Below are positions 22,031 to 32,678 of a stretch of DNA of 64,000 bases, one piece after another. How positions within the stretch are numbered: position 1 is the stretch's first letter; every line of letters begins with the position of its first letter. The notes beneath the pieces were generated by a model. It saw only the letters and a program-made list of their open reading frames with translations. It was not told the DNA's origin and ran no database searches. The stretch comes from Odiellus spinosus (taxonomy: Eukaryota > Arthropoda > Arachnida > Opiliones > Phalangiidae): positions 6,017,200 to 6,081,199 of the forward strand of contig OY987232.1 of assembly GCA_963920705.1 (NCBI GenBank). Direction: 5' to 3'. A program made the position numbers and the translations under genes.

Positions 22031-22740
22031 GGAAACTAACGTCTTGTCAGCCGGTTTGGAAAATAGCCTCTCGACAAGCTCCATCCTTGGATTCTTGACT
22101 GGGATCACTCGTATGATGATAATATCAGTAATGGTTCTCTATTAGCACGTCAAAGCAAGAATTTCAGACGAAAATTGTACCGGAAGTAATTGCCAATCAT
22201 CTACTGACAATGGGTTGTAAATGGAACATTCGGTTTAGAATATTTCTTAGTTTGTCCAAGAGGAACTTGCTACCATATCTTCGTCGTTTCAATTCTTTGT
22301 CTTCCTTGCCATCACAGACTAAATCATTCGTCTTTATCAAATCAGTGGATTATCAAAGATAATCACACAGTACAGACTATGCTCAAGTGTTAATTTATAT
22401 TACAAGAATTTGTATTTTACATATTTACTTTAAAAATAAACATTTCATTTGGTGTGTCTATTAAGATGTCTACCTCCTGCCGCATATAATTATGTGTAAC
22501 GCAGGACACTCTTTCGCATTCTCTAAATCCTTGAGGTTAAGGGAAAATACTTATACTCCGTAACCTAGATGGGAAATAGAGAAGTGTGATTGAAATGAAC
22601 GCTATTTCTTCTACTCTTCCAATACTCTACATTTCTTTTCATCTTTTATTTTAGGTAGGGTTAGGTTAGGTTAGGTTATGTTACCTCAACGTCGGCGTCG
22701 GGGAGGTAATATTTAGGTTTCCCAACTTGTAATTTTCTAA
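21985..22740 (+). repeat. Segment duplicated in inverted orientation at 39575-40330
   Basis: ATGGAAATTAGTCTACTTTCAG and the following about 700 bp match the minus strand of 40330-39575. Within it a peptide frame is conserved between the copies (NISN..LLARQ..NFRRKL, then IANHL.TMGCKWNI and KRNLLPYLRRF). The frames shift relative to one another, so both copies look decayed. The family of this peptide was not recognised. Confidence 0.6.
22653..22691 (+). repeat. TTAGG-like short tract absent from the paralogue
   Basis: GGTAGGGTTAGGTTAGGTTA lies between TTTTATTTTAG and GTCGG(C/-)GTCGGGG. In the inverted paralogue near 39600 the flanks are joined by only a few bases (ATCGGA). So the tract was gained here or lost there. 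Confidence 0.6.
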
Positions 22741-23914
22741 ATTACGATAAAACTTATTTCTTCGTAAAAAGGTGGCTTTGGCACTATTCGTGACGCACCG
22801 TGTTCCGTTCTGCATTTCCCGTAAGACACATTTCGCGCGATAAGCGATAAAGTAGTGGTTGGTTCCGAGTAAATGTGATACGCAACGACACCAAAGAGGA
22901 AGACGGCTCGATTACGTTCGGGTGTCGAAATGGAAGGTTTACGAAAGAGTATATAGGGTTACCCGAATTAGGGTATTCGGGAAAGAATATATATACGAAT
23001 GATTTTCATTTAAAATCCTCCAGGATCCAAAATTAAGTGTTTCAAGCTGTCGTTTAATTCCAAGAAAAGATTATGATATCAAATCCATTTAGATCTCGAC
23101 TTTCGATTCTTGAATAATTGACAAGCAGTCGCTACTTACTAATAATATTAATATTATAAGGCTCGCTTGTAAAAGGGATTTGTAAACCAACAAATCTAAC
23201 GGAAAAAGTGGGGGGGGGGGGGACACTTTGTCTTTTTCCCTTCATACGCAGGAAACGAACCTTGACGAGTAAGTGTCAGTCTCAGTCGCCATATTAGCGG
23301 TCGCGTTAATTATTTCCACTGGCATAAATGTAAGACCACGGACTACTTACTCCGTTAGCGGAATAATTAAATATAACGCATTCGAGTTTAGAGCTCAAGG
23401 GGAGAAAAAGGGGTGAGGTAGAAATCCCGTACAAGTTTATACTCTACGAGAGGCTAAGCTATTTCGTTAATAGAGACCATAGCGCCACCAACTAGGATTA
23501 GATTTATTTTTAAACTCTTACGTCTGGCGTTAACGAAGGTTCCCTTTCATAGCTACGAATCGGGTGGGTTGCCATTTAATTCTCCGTTCGTTTCAAGGAG
23601 GACGACGAGTCGAGTGGACGAGGTCATTTCGAGAGTCGAAATATCAACGCTGGGGAAACGAAGACGATGGCGTCCGGGGCAATCGACGGGAACCGAGGGC
23701 TTAGGAAGGTGTCGAAAGGTAAAGAGATCAAATAGCGTTAGCCAAGCGCTTGGAGTAATTGGATAATTATAATCAATTAACTACCTTTCCCTAGATTATT
23801 ATCGTCCAAAATCATAAACATTAAACGTAAAATCTAGTTCGATCCGATTAATTCCGAGCGCTGGCTTTAGAAGTAATAAATGATTAATAACAATCTCGAT
23901 ATGGAAAAACAGAA
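22741..23914. other. Region upstream of ankyrin ORF
   Basis: Contains a G-run at about 23208-23222. A 65-codon frame at 23569 is not supported. No clear TATA box or initiator could be tied to the ankyrin ORF. A possible splice acceptor (AACAG) lies just before its ATG, so a 5' untranslated exon is possible. Confidence 0.35.
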
Positions 23915-26900
23915 ATGGATTTATTAGAAGCTTCGAAGATAGGAAACAATTACAAGGTAGAGGCGCTGCTGAAGGAAGGAGTCGACGTCAATGTCAAGAA
24001 CGAAGATGAAGAGACCCCTTTGCATCTCGCTTCGTATTACGGTCATCTCGCTGTGGTCAAGATCTTGTTGGATAATGGAGCGAAGATTGACCAGCCTGAC
24101 AAGGATGGCACCACGCCATTATCGGCATCTTGCAGAGAAGGTCAATCGGATGTAATTGTTGAATTGATTAAGAGAGGTGCCGATGTCCACGTCAAGAACG
24201 AAAACGGAAGGACCCCGTTGCGCGTCGCTTCGTATCACGGCCATCTCGCTGTGGTCAAGATTTTGTTGAACAACGGAGCGAAGATCGACGAGCCTGACAA
24301 AGACGGGGCCACGCCATTATTTGCATCATGCAGCGAAGGTCACTCGGATGTAGTTGCTGAATTGGTAAAGAGGGATGCCGACGTCAATTTTAAGAACATT
24401 TACGGACGGACCCCTTTATTTAACGCTTCTCTGAAAGGCCATCTCGCCGCGGTGAAGATCTTGTTTGAAAATGGCGCGAAGACTGACGAGCCTGTCATTT
24501 TCGGCGTCTCACCATTATCGGCATCTTGCGCGGAAGGTCATTGGGACGTAGCTCTTGAATTGATTAAGCGGGGCGCCAACGTCAATGCCAAGAATGAAAG
24601 TGATCAGATCCCTTTGTGGGTCGCTTCGTATCACGGCCATCTCGCCGCGACCAAAATCTTTTTGGAAAATGGATCGAAGATTGACGAGCCTGACAAATAT
24701 GGCGACACGCCATTATACGCGTCTTGCTTTGGGTGCCACGCGGATGTAGCGGCTGAATTGATTAAGCGGGGCGCGAACGTCAATATCAAGAACGTAAAAG
24801 GAAGGACCCCTTTGTGGATCGCTTCGATTCAAGGCCATCTCGCCGCGGTCAAGCTCTTGTTAGAAAATGGAGCTAAGATTGAGGAGCCTGACGAAGATGG
24901 CGACACGCCATTATCGGCATCTTGCACGGTAGGTCATTCGGACGTAGTTGTTGAATTGATCAAATGGGGTGGCAAAGTCAATGTCAAGAACGAAGATGGC
25001 CTGACCCCTTTGTCAAACGCTTCTTGGAAAGGCCATCTCGCCGCGGTCAAGATCTTGTTGGAAAATGGAGCGGAGATTGACGAGCCTGACAAAAACGGTG
25101 ACACGCCATTATCGATATCTTGCCAGGAAGGTCATTCGGACGTAGTTGACGAATTAGTAAAGAGGGGTGCCAACGTCAATGTCAAGAGCGAAAGCGGTCA
25201 AACCCCTTTATTTAACGCTTCTTGGAAAGGTCATCTCGCCGCGGTCAAGATCTTGTTGGAAAATGGAGCGGAGATTGACGAGCCTGACAAAGACGGCGAC
25301 ACGCCATTATCGATATCTTGCCAGGAAGGTCATTCGGACGTAGTTGACGAATTGGTAAAGATGGGTGCCAACGTCAATGTCAAGAGCGAAAGCGGTCAAA
25401 CCCCTTTATTTAACGCTTCTTCGAAAGGCCATCTCGCCGCGGTCAAGATCTTGTTGGAAATTGGAGCGGAGATTGACGAGCCTGACAAAGACGGCGACAC
25501 GCCATTATCGATATCTTGCCATGAAGGTCATTCGGACGTAGTTGACGAATTGGTAAAGAGCGGTGCCAACGTCAATGTCAGGAACGAAGATGGTCAAACC
25601 CCTTTATCTCACGCTTCTTGGTACGGCCATCTCGCCTGGGTCAAGATCTTGTTGGACAATGGAGCGAAGATTAACGAGCCTGAGAAAGATGGCAACACAC
25701 CACTGTCCATGGAAGGTCATTCGGACGTAGTTGTTGAACTGGTAAAGAGGGGTGCCAACGTCAATTTCAAGAGCGTGTGCGGACAGACCCCTTTATTTAA
25801 CGCTTCTTGGAAAGGCCATCTCGCCGCGGTGAAGACCTTGTTCGAAAATGGAGCCAAGATTGAGGACTGTAACCAATCTGACATCACGCCATTAACGGCA
25901 TCTTGTATGGAAGGTCATTCGGACGTAGTTGTTGAATTGATCAAATGGGGTGGCAAAGTCAATGTCAAGAACGAAGATGGCCTGACCCCTTTGTCAAACG
26001 CTTCTTGGAAAGGCCATCTCGCCGCGGTCAAGATCTTGTTGGAAAATGGAGCGGAGATGGACGAGCCTGACAAAAACGGTGACACGCCATTATCGATATC
26101 TTGCCAGGAAGGTCATTCGGACGTAGTTGACGAATTAGTAAAGAGGGGTGCCAACGTCAATGTCAAGAGCGAAAGCGGTCAAACCCCTTTATTTAACGCT
26201 TCTTGGAAAGGTCATCTCGCCGCGGTCAAGATCTTGTTGGAAAATGGAGCGGAGATTGACGAGCCTGACAAAGACGGCGACACGCCATTATCGATATCTT
26301 GCCAGGAAGGTCATTCGGACGTAGTTGACGAATTGGTAAAGATGGGTGCCAACGTCAATGTCAAGAGCGAAAGCGGTCAAACCCCTTTATTTAACGCTTC
26401 TTCGAAAGGCCATCTCGCCGCGGTCAAGATCTTGTTGGAAATTGGAGCGGAGATTGACGAGCCTGACAAAGACGGCGACACGCCATTATCGATATCTTGC
26501 CATGAAGGTCATTCGGACGTAGTTGACGAATTGGTAAAGAGCGGTGCCAACGTCAATGTCAGGAACGAAGATGGTCAAACCCCTTTATCTCACGCTTCTT
26601 GGTACGGCCATCTCGCCGCGGTCAAGATCTTGTTGGACAATGGAGCGAAGATTAACGAGCCTGAGAAAGATGGCAACACACCACTGTCCATGGAAGGTCA
26701 TTCGGACGTAGTTGTTGAACTGGTAAAGAGGGGTGCCAACGTCAATTTCAAGAGCGTGTGCGGACAGACCCCTTTATTTAACGCTTCTTGGAAAGGCCAT
26801 CTCGCCGCGGTGAAGACCTTGTTCGAAAATGGAGCCAAGATTGAGGACTGTAACCAATCTGACATCACGCCATTAACGGCATCTTGTATGGAAGGTCATT

Positions 26901-27439
26901 CGGACGTAGTTGTTGAATTGATCAAGTGGGGCGCCAACGTCAATGTCAAGAACGTGAAAGGACAGACCCCTTTGTGGGTTGCTTCGAATAATGGCCATCT
27001 CGCCGCGGTCAAGATCTTGTTGAAGAACGGAGCCAAGATCGACGAGCCTGACAAAGACGGCGACACGCCACTATCGGTATCTTGCAGTCAGGGTTATTCG
27101 GATATCGCCGTTGAACTGATCGAGTGGGGTGCTGACGTCAACCGCTCGAATCAAAACCGAGAAAGTCCTTTAACGCGGGCGTCGTTGGCCAATCATTCGA
27201 ACGTAGTTAAAATTCTAATCAATAGAGGCGCCGACGTCAACGCCAAGGATGGCCGAGGATGGACCGCTCTGCATCACGCTGCCCGCGCGAACGATAAGGA
27301 AATGGTAAAATTCCTTCTCAAGAACCAAGCTGATCCCATATTGGCCAATAAACACGGGATAACCGCGTTGGATTTGGCCGGAACGAGAGAAATCGCCGAA
27401 ATCTTGAAGAAGAGTTATTCTTGTTGCGTCTTGAATTGA
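23915..27439 (+). CDS. Intronless giant ankyrin-repeat protein (1174 aa)
   Basis: Almost the whole protein is ankyrin repeats of 33 residues, about 34 in number, with the usual TPL...A...GH...V..LL..GA.(I/V) pattern. Such stacks bind protein partners and have no enzymatic site. The first residues (MDLLEASKIGNNYKVEALL) already start a repeat, so little is missing at the N-terminus. The ATG has purine at -3 and G at +4. Residues 340-666 and 667-993 are a tandem duplication of 327 residues. One repeat in each half is 4 residues short (NTPLSMEGHSDVV). The last four residues, CVLN after another Cys, look like a CaaX prenylation box, which would put the protein at membranes. No signal peptide or membrane span is seen. 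The ORF is more GC-rich than its surroundings. Its role is unknown. Confidence 0.85.
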   Translation: MDLLEASKIGNNYKVEALLKEGVDVNVKNEDEETPLHLASYYGHLAVVKILLDNGAKIDQPDKDGTTPLSASCREGQSDVIVELIKRGADVHVKNENGRTPLRVASYHGHLAVVKILLNNGAKIDEPDKDGATPLFASCSEGHSDVVAELVKRDADVNFKNIYGRTPLFNASLKGHLAAVKILFENGAKTDEPVIFGVSPLSASCAEGHWDVALELIKRGANVNAKNESDQIPLWVASYHGHLAATKIFLENGSKIDEPDKYGDTPLYASCFGCHADVAAELIKRGANVNIKNVKGRTPLWIASIQGHLAAVKLLLENGAKIEEPDEDGDTPLSASCTVGHSDVVVELIKWGGKVNVKNEDGLTPLSNASWKGHLAAVKILLENGAEIDEPDKNGDTPLSISCQEGHSDVVDELVKRGANVNVKSESGQTPLFNASWKGHLAAVKILLENGAEIDEPDKDGDTPLSISCQEGHSDVVDELVKMGANVNVKSESGQTPLFNASSKGHLAAVKILLEIGAEIDEPDKDGDTPLSISCHEGHSDVVDELVKSGANVNVRNEDGQTPLSHASWYGHLAWVKILLDNGAKINEPEKDGNTPLSMEGHSDVVVELVKRGANVNFKSVCGQTPLFNASWKGHLAAVKTLFENGAKIEDCNQSDITPLTASCMEGHSDVVVELIKWGGKVNVKNEDGLTPLSNASWKGHLAAVKILLENGAEMDEPDKNGDTPLSISCQEGHSDVVDELVKRGANVNVKSESGQTPLFNASWKGHLAAVKILLENGAEIDEPDKDGDTPLSISCQEGHSDVVDELVKMGANVNVKSESGQTPLFNASSKGHLAAVKILLEIGAEIDEPDKDGDTPLSISCHEGHSDVVDELVKSGANVNVRNEDGQTPLSHASWYGHLAAVKILLDNGAKINEPEKDGNTPLSMEGHSDVVVELVKRGANVNFKSVCGQTPLFNASWKGHLAAVKTLFENGAKIEDCNQSDITPLTASCMEGHSDVVVELIKWGANVNVKNVKGQTPLWVASNNGHLAAVKILLKNGAKIDEPDKDGDTPLSVSCSQGYSDIAVELIEWGADVNRSNQNRESPLTRASLANHSNVVKILINRGADVNAKDGRGWTALHHAARANDKEMVKFLLKNQADPILANKHGITALDLAGTREIAEILKKSYSCCVLN
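24932..26893 (+). repeat. 981 bp tandem duplication inside the ankyrin ORF
   Basis: GGTCATTCGGACGTAGTTGT occurs at 24932, 25913 and 26894, exactly 981 bp apart. The two 981 bp blocks differ at about three bases seen by eye: ATT/ATG near 25079/26060 and CTGG/CCGC near 25647/26628. This indicates a very recent unequal exchange that kept the frame (327 codons). Confidence 0.9.
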
Positions 27440-27639
27440 TTGTTTTGTTCATTAATGATAATAGTTAAAAATGGAAAACCATTATGTTTTCCCCCAAATT
27501 ATTATAATGAATCACCGGCTTATTAATATTGAAAATTATTTTTATCGAGCCAAGATAAGAAATTAAATGAAAATCATTGTTGGCTTTTCAAAGTTTCGTC
27601 TTCCTAAACTTCACGAAAATAATCTTTAAATAACGCTTT

Positions 27640-27645
27640 AATAAA
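27640..27645 (+). terminator. Polyadenylation signal candidate for ankyrin ORF
   Basis: AATAAA about 200 bp after the stop codon at 27439, in AT-rich sequence. Placement fits a 3' end, but cleavage was not shown. Confidence 0.4.
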
Positions 27646-27649
27646 AGAG

Positions 27650-28440
27650 ATAGAAAATTATGTATTTTTTATAATCTACAAATTCAATAAGTATTACAAC
27701 TATATAATTACTGATTTTAAAATATCTTGGAATAGTTATTTTTAGAGATGATACGTCACTCTTTCCAACTGAACACACTAGGTTCCAATCAAGGTCAGTT
27801 GCACTACAGCCAAAGTTGACGCGGAATATTCCGTAATGCTTCCAATGATTTAAAACTTTTTAAATTTCAATATTAAAATCACATAGAGTCCCTAACCTAA
27901 CATTACCACTTCCGCTTCTATCAACGACTAGCTTGCCTTGCACTCTTTAAATGCTAAAACTTTGAAACTAGCGTTGAATTCCTTTTATGGAGAAGTTCAA
28001 AGTTGAGTAAAACAGCCACGCTCGCTCTAACGTTCACGGATTTAGAAATAATTTACGGTTTTAAAAAATGAAGCGTATAGTGAACCAAACGAGCGCGACT
28101 CTAACGCCATCTCTCGTTAAAGTTTGCAACTATATTTTTAAAAATACTATTTTCAACTGAATAATAAAATTTGCCCCTTTAATATCATCTTCCCTTACGC
28201 ACACATTCAAGCTTTGATTGTACAAATTGTTACGGTAAACGTCGTCCGCTAAGCTAGAAAAATAGGCGACTTTAAAGAGTCTCTTTAAAATGTTCAACTT
28301 TGCCCCCTTCATCAAAAATAATATACAAAATAACTTCCTCTTGAAAAATGACAAATGTTGTTTTTTCAATATATATTCAAAAAATTAAAAATATAATTTA
28401 ATTAGACGCTACTAACTAACCCTTTAAAAAAATGAAAATC
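27650..28440. repeat. Old dispersed repeat, no gene
   Basis: 28200-28330 matches 6920-7015 and 62570-62645 (CAAATTGTTA(C/T)GGT..., CGTC(C/T)GCTAAG(C/T)TAGAAAA, GACTTTAAA). So the loop of the composite repeat contains a sequence also found separately. Confidence 0.45.
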
Positions 28441-28454
28441 CTTCTTAGAATGTC

Positions 28455-29262
28455 ATTGGTTCTTCGCTTGTCTACCATTCGACCGAATCCCATTGGACCG
28501 AACTCTTATCAAGGTCAATCCCAATTGACCGAATAGTTTTATCATTTCCCATTCGACCGAAATACATTAAAATGCGTATTTCGGTCGAATGGGAATTTTA
28601 TAAAAGGCTTCAAAAGAATCATACAAGCGTAATAATAATTTATTTATTTAAGCAATATGCCAAACCTAACCTAACCTAGCCCAACCTATCCTAGCCAAAC
28701 CTTACCTAACCTAACCTATCCTAGCCCAACCTATCCTGGCCAAACCTATCCTGGCCAAACCTATCCTAGCCGAACCTATCCTAGCCAAACCTATCACAAC
28801 CTAACCGAATCTAACAGTAACAATTTTTTAAAAATAATTTATATAAAATTGTTATTGTTAGGAAAGGGTAGGGTAGGGTAGGTTACGTTATGTTAAACAA
28901 ATTGGCTAGAAGAAACGCGGAATAGCACACTCTCCAACTCGGGATCTACTATACTTCAAAGGATATTTTGTGTGCTTAAAGAAATCGTACCTTTACCTCA
29001 ACTAATTTTATGCAGCTTCTTTATTAGTGTTGTTAATTTACCAGATATTCAGGACACATGCTCTAGCACACGCGGCCACAGTTGCTCGACAGAAAAAAGT
29101 TTATATCTTATTCTTAGATTGCGGTCTAAAGGGACTATTTTCAATGGGATGTATATTCATTCATTTTTATTAAGAAAAACATTTTTCGGTCCATTGGGAT
29201 TCGGTCGAATGGGATTCTGTCGAATGGAATTCGGGCGAATGGGATTCGGTCGAATGGGAGAA
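28455..29262. mobile_element. Fold-back element C with arrays of a TCGAATGGGA motif
   Basis: The left end (28470-28600) has CATTCGACCGAATCCCATTGG-type units. The right end (29186-29262) has the complements (CGGTCGAATGGGATTC). Between them are a degenerate AACCTATCCTAGCC array (28660-28812), a central hairpin (AACAATTTTTTAAAAATAA, 28820-28856) and a GTAGGGTAGGGTAGG tract (28866-28885). Frames over the right end (FGRMGFGRM) are repeat translations. Confidence 0.6.
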
Positions 29263-29665
29263 TACCGTTTCGCCCCCTCCTGGTTCCACATCGCGTCTTT
29301 GTTTTATAGATTTATTATTTTCATCTCAAGTTCTCAACGTCTTTGGCCCACTTAATAAAATAGGAAAATCCTTCATCAATTTTTTCGTAATATCAAAAAT
29401 CTTCTAAAATAAATATTTCTTCAAATATAACGCTGCCAATCATGTTTCGATTATTGTGAATAAATTTGGAGTTCCATTTTCTGAATATAATTCTTGATCT
29501 AATATCGAAAATTAAATTATGAAATATAATCTTTACGTTCGGAATTTTGGTAAAAAATCAAGTTTCAAGATGGAATCTATTTGAAAAGTGTATATAATTA
29601 ATATATATAATAATTATAATAATTAATATAATTAATTCAAATCATCAACATATAATAACTTTTTC
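29263..29665. other. No gene seen
   Basis: Very AT-rich spacer with a TATAATTAATATA-rich patch at 29590-29660. Confidence 0.4.
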
Positions 29666-30192
29666 CAGAAAAGTTTGGAGATGTCTAGAAATACCTAGAA
29701 AGGGATTGAAAGTTCTAGAATGGTCTGCAAAGTGCTTGAAAGTTCTAGAATGGTCTGCAAAGTGTTGGTCTGCAAAGTGCTTGAAAGTTCTAGAAAGGTC
29801 TGAAAATTTTGGCTAATTCCGAAAATTTCTACAAAAATTTAGAATAGTCTAGAAAATTTTAGAGATTTTTAGAACATTTTAGAACATTCCAGAAAATTCT
29901 AGAAAATTTTAGAACATTTAAGAAAATTCTAGAAACTTTAGAACATTCCAGAAAATTCTAGAAAATTGTAGAACATTCCAGAAAGTGCTTGAAAACTCTA
30001 GAAAGGTCTGTGAATTTTTGGCTAATTCCGAAAATTTATACAAAAATTTAGAACAGTCTAGAAAATTTTAGAACATTCCAGAAAATGTTAGAACATTTTA
30101 GAACCTTCCAGAAAATGTTTGAAAATTCCAGTAAATTCTAGAAAATTTTAAAACATTACAGAAAATTCTAGAAAATTTTAGAACATTTTAAA
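29666..30192. repeat. Heat-shock-element-like array (GAAnnTTCnn)
   Basis: Dense 10 bp periodic repeat built of TTCTAGAA and TTCCAGAA units, for example GAACATTCCAGAAAATTCTA near 29882. This is the inverted nGAAn pattern bound by heat shock factor. A longer period of roughly 35-60 bp is overlaid (AAAGTGCTTGAAAGTTCTAG, GTCTGCAAAGTG). No heat-shock gene is adjacent. Whether it binds the factor or is just a simple repeat cannot be told from sequence. Confidence 0.7.
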
Positions 30193-30535
30193 GCGAGTGT
30201 CGGCGCGATCCTTGCCCCTTGAGTTTGCTCCACCGCACGACGCTTAAAAACTGACTGAATGTGCTGCCATCTATATTTTTCAAGTTTGCAGTAACGTTTT
30301 TTTTCTAGCAGTCCTGCAAATAAACTACTTTGTCTCTCCTCGCGTTTCAACCCCCCCTACTCCCCGAGTAGTGGAATATCGCTAGGGCCCGCTTTTTAGG
30401 CCAATGGCGGGATATTAAGGTTTTTTTTTTCGAGAACTACAGTTTAGTTATGTAAAAAAGATTTAAACAAAAAAAAAACTCGTTTTGGTTAGTTTGATAA
30501 AGCTTCTTTATTACTTACTCCGAAATACAAAATAG
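30193..30535. other. No gene supported
   Basis: Includes T- and A-runs at 30420-30475. A 60-codon minus frame (30168-30350) has no recognised motif. Confidence 0.35.
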
Positions 30536-30850
30536 CAAGAATCCATTCAGGTTCCATAAGAATATGGGAGGGCCGCGATTCAATAACCATCCTCCCAAAC
30601 TTTGTAGCAAAAGTTCGTCTGCTTCGAATCGATTTTTCAAGTAAATCGCCCCTGAAATCTATTATTAACCCGTGCCACTAACGACTTTGACATAATATTT
30701 GGGTAATAAAAATGGAGCCGACCGAAAAAAGATCTAAGCGTACAAAAGTTGCGAAAATTGCAGACGAACTTTTGTTACAAAGTTTGAGAGGATGGTACCA
30801 GAGGCTAAAGCTATGCTCCCATATTCTTATGGAAACTGAATGGATTCTTG
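30536..30850. mobile_element. 315 bp MITE with 7 bp target duplication
   Basis: CAAGAATCCATTCAGG at 30536 faces its complement ending at 30850. The inverted arms extend roughly 90 bp with interruptions (GAATATGGGAG, CAAACTTTGTA(G/A)CAAAAGTTCGTCTGC). AAAATAG flanks both sides (30529-30535 and 30851-30857). A short frame begins at 30713 (MEPTEKRSKRTKVAKI) and reads to about 30865; it may be a residue of a lost transposase or chance. Confidence 0.7.
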
Positions 30851-30857
30851 AAAATAG

Positions 30858-32384
30858 AATATGATTTAAACAGCCTTAGTAAAGAAAAATCGTCTCTTTA
30901 TGTCTGCCTTTGTCAATGGATTACACAAGCGCCCGAATGTGATGGTGAATAATAGAAATTAGTGGACTAAGTAATATTACGATATCGAATTTGCTTTTGA
31001 TTACAATTACCGACCAAAACAAATCGATAGTCCGGTAGCGTAATCATGTATTACTTTCTGTGAGGTATATACCTGCCGAGTCTTAAAACGGCTAAAGCCG
31101 GAATCTTAGCGCTATCAGCTAGATTATACAACACGTTTCAATCGCTAACGAATAAATTGCAGCCCGGCTACATTGAAAAAAGTTACAATCCCTCTCTGAA
31201 ATATAAGCGGATGGATTAGTCGAATTATTACGCGTTATTATGTTAAATAAAAACAAACTTGATTAATTTCCCTTCTTGAAAATAACGACGATTATATTCA
31301 AACCATTTTATCATGGAAGATAATAATTTTAATATCTAGAAATCTGTATAGGAAAACAAAGGGTTGTTGCGTATCGTTTTAAATCTTTTAAGAGGGTGCA
31401 CTAAAATTTGTGTGCTAAATGTGTACCGCATAAAACATAATAATAATGTTTTTAATCAAACACTAAAAATTTGCGAAATAATTATCAGTTCGTTTGGAAT
31501 TGCCTTCTGAAATGCTTCCACAAGCTACTGACAGCCCTGGAATAAAGGAAAAGTTGTGTTAGAGGGTTTGGATTTTATTATTATCCTTTATTGAAAAATA
31601 TGTACAGCTGTCACTTTACATTTTAGTATTTTACAAAATAAAACAATTTCACAATTATGCGCCCCCCCCCCAAATATGGAAGGTGTTAAATGCGCATTTT
31701 TGGTGGGCAGTCAAGTGAAGTCCTCACATCCCGCACGCGTCTGTATCAGGTCAAATTACAACAGGCTAAATTCTAGCCGTCTTAGCACAATTTCTATAAT
31801 TTTGGATTTTCGAAAGGAGGAAACTTGAAAAAGATTCGCGATCGCGCAGTCAGTTTGTTTGGCCAAATGGGGGAAAAATAAAAACGAGGGATTGGAGGGG
31901 AAAGCACAGTTTCAGAGGCTATGAACGACGCTTGTGGCCGCTCCTAATGCCCATTACCCTTACATTATTGAAAAATTGAGCCGGGAAACAACTTTAACTC
32001 CCCCCTCTAATGTGTAAACAGGTGTTGAAAAGCGAGTAAGGTCTATTTTCGCCTAATGTTCTATTTTTTCCCCGCTATAGACATCTTGCGTTTGTTTTGA
32101 CCCCCTTGCCCCTCCAAAGGAGCTAAGCAACCAAATAGAATCAGACAAGCAAAGGGGAATGAAACATGGGCATGCGATCATCATTCCCCTTTACAGGTCT
32201 GATTCAGTGGGTTCCCTACCCCCTTTTTGAAACTATTCCTACCCCTTCTAAACTATTTACATCGCTCTTAGGAGTTTTAAATTTTCCCTCTTTTCTCATG
32301 GATATTTTCCTGGCTACATTTCCGACTCCGTTTGGAAATGCGCCTGTCTGGGGGAGGGGGATTGAAAGGGTTTTTGTTAAAATA
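30858..32384. other. Intergenic, no gene supported
   Basis: Contains a C-run at about 31662-31671. A 111-codon frame (32166-32501) runs into the mariner end at 32385 and shows no domain, so it is not called. Confidence 0.4.
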
Positions 32385-32678
32385 CAGGGTGGAAACCTTC
32401 GCCGGCGTCGAAATACTTCCCCTTACGCATTGTTGTTATTCAGTGAAATGTTAAGGGATTTACAGGCGCTATTGAGATCAGTTCACTTCAGTTCCACTTA
32501 ATAATCAAAGGTTTCAGTTTTAATGTAGAGAAATGAAATGCATAAGTGAAATCAATGACGGATTTAATTTAATTAGGAAAGAAAAGATGTCACTTGCGGA
32601 AACCAAATAGCCCAAATTGAAGTTAATCAAACATTTCCAAATTTAAACATTAAACTCTTCAAATTTAATAACAAAGCA

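Noticed and set aside
23915..27439. Ankyrin ORF as bacterial contamination
   Set aside because: It is embedded in eukaryotic repeats on both sides with no bacterial neighbours. Ancient transfer cannot be excluded, but contamination is not supported.
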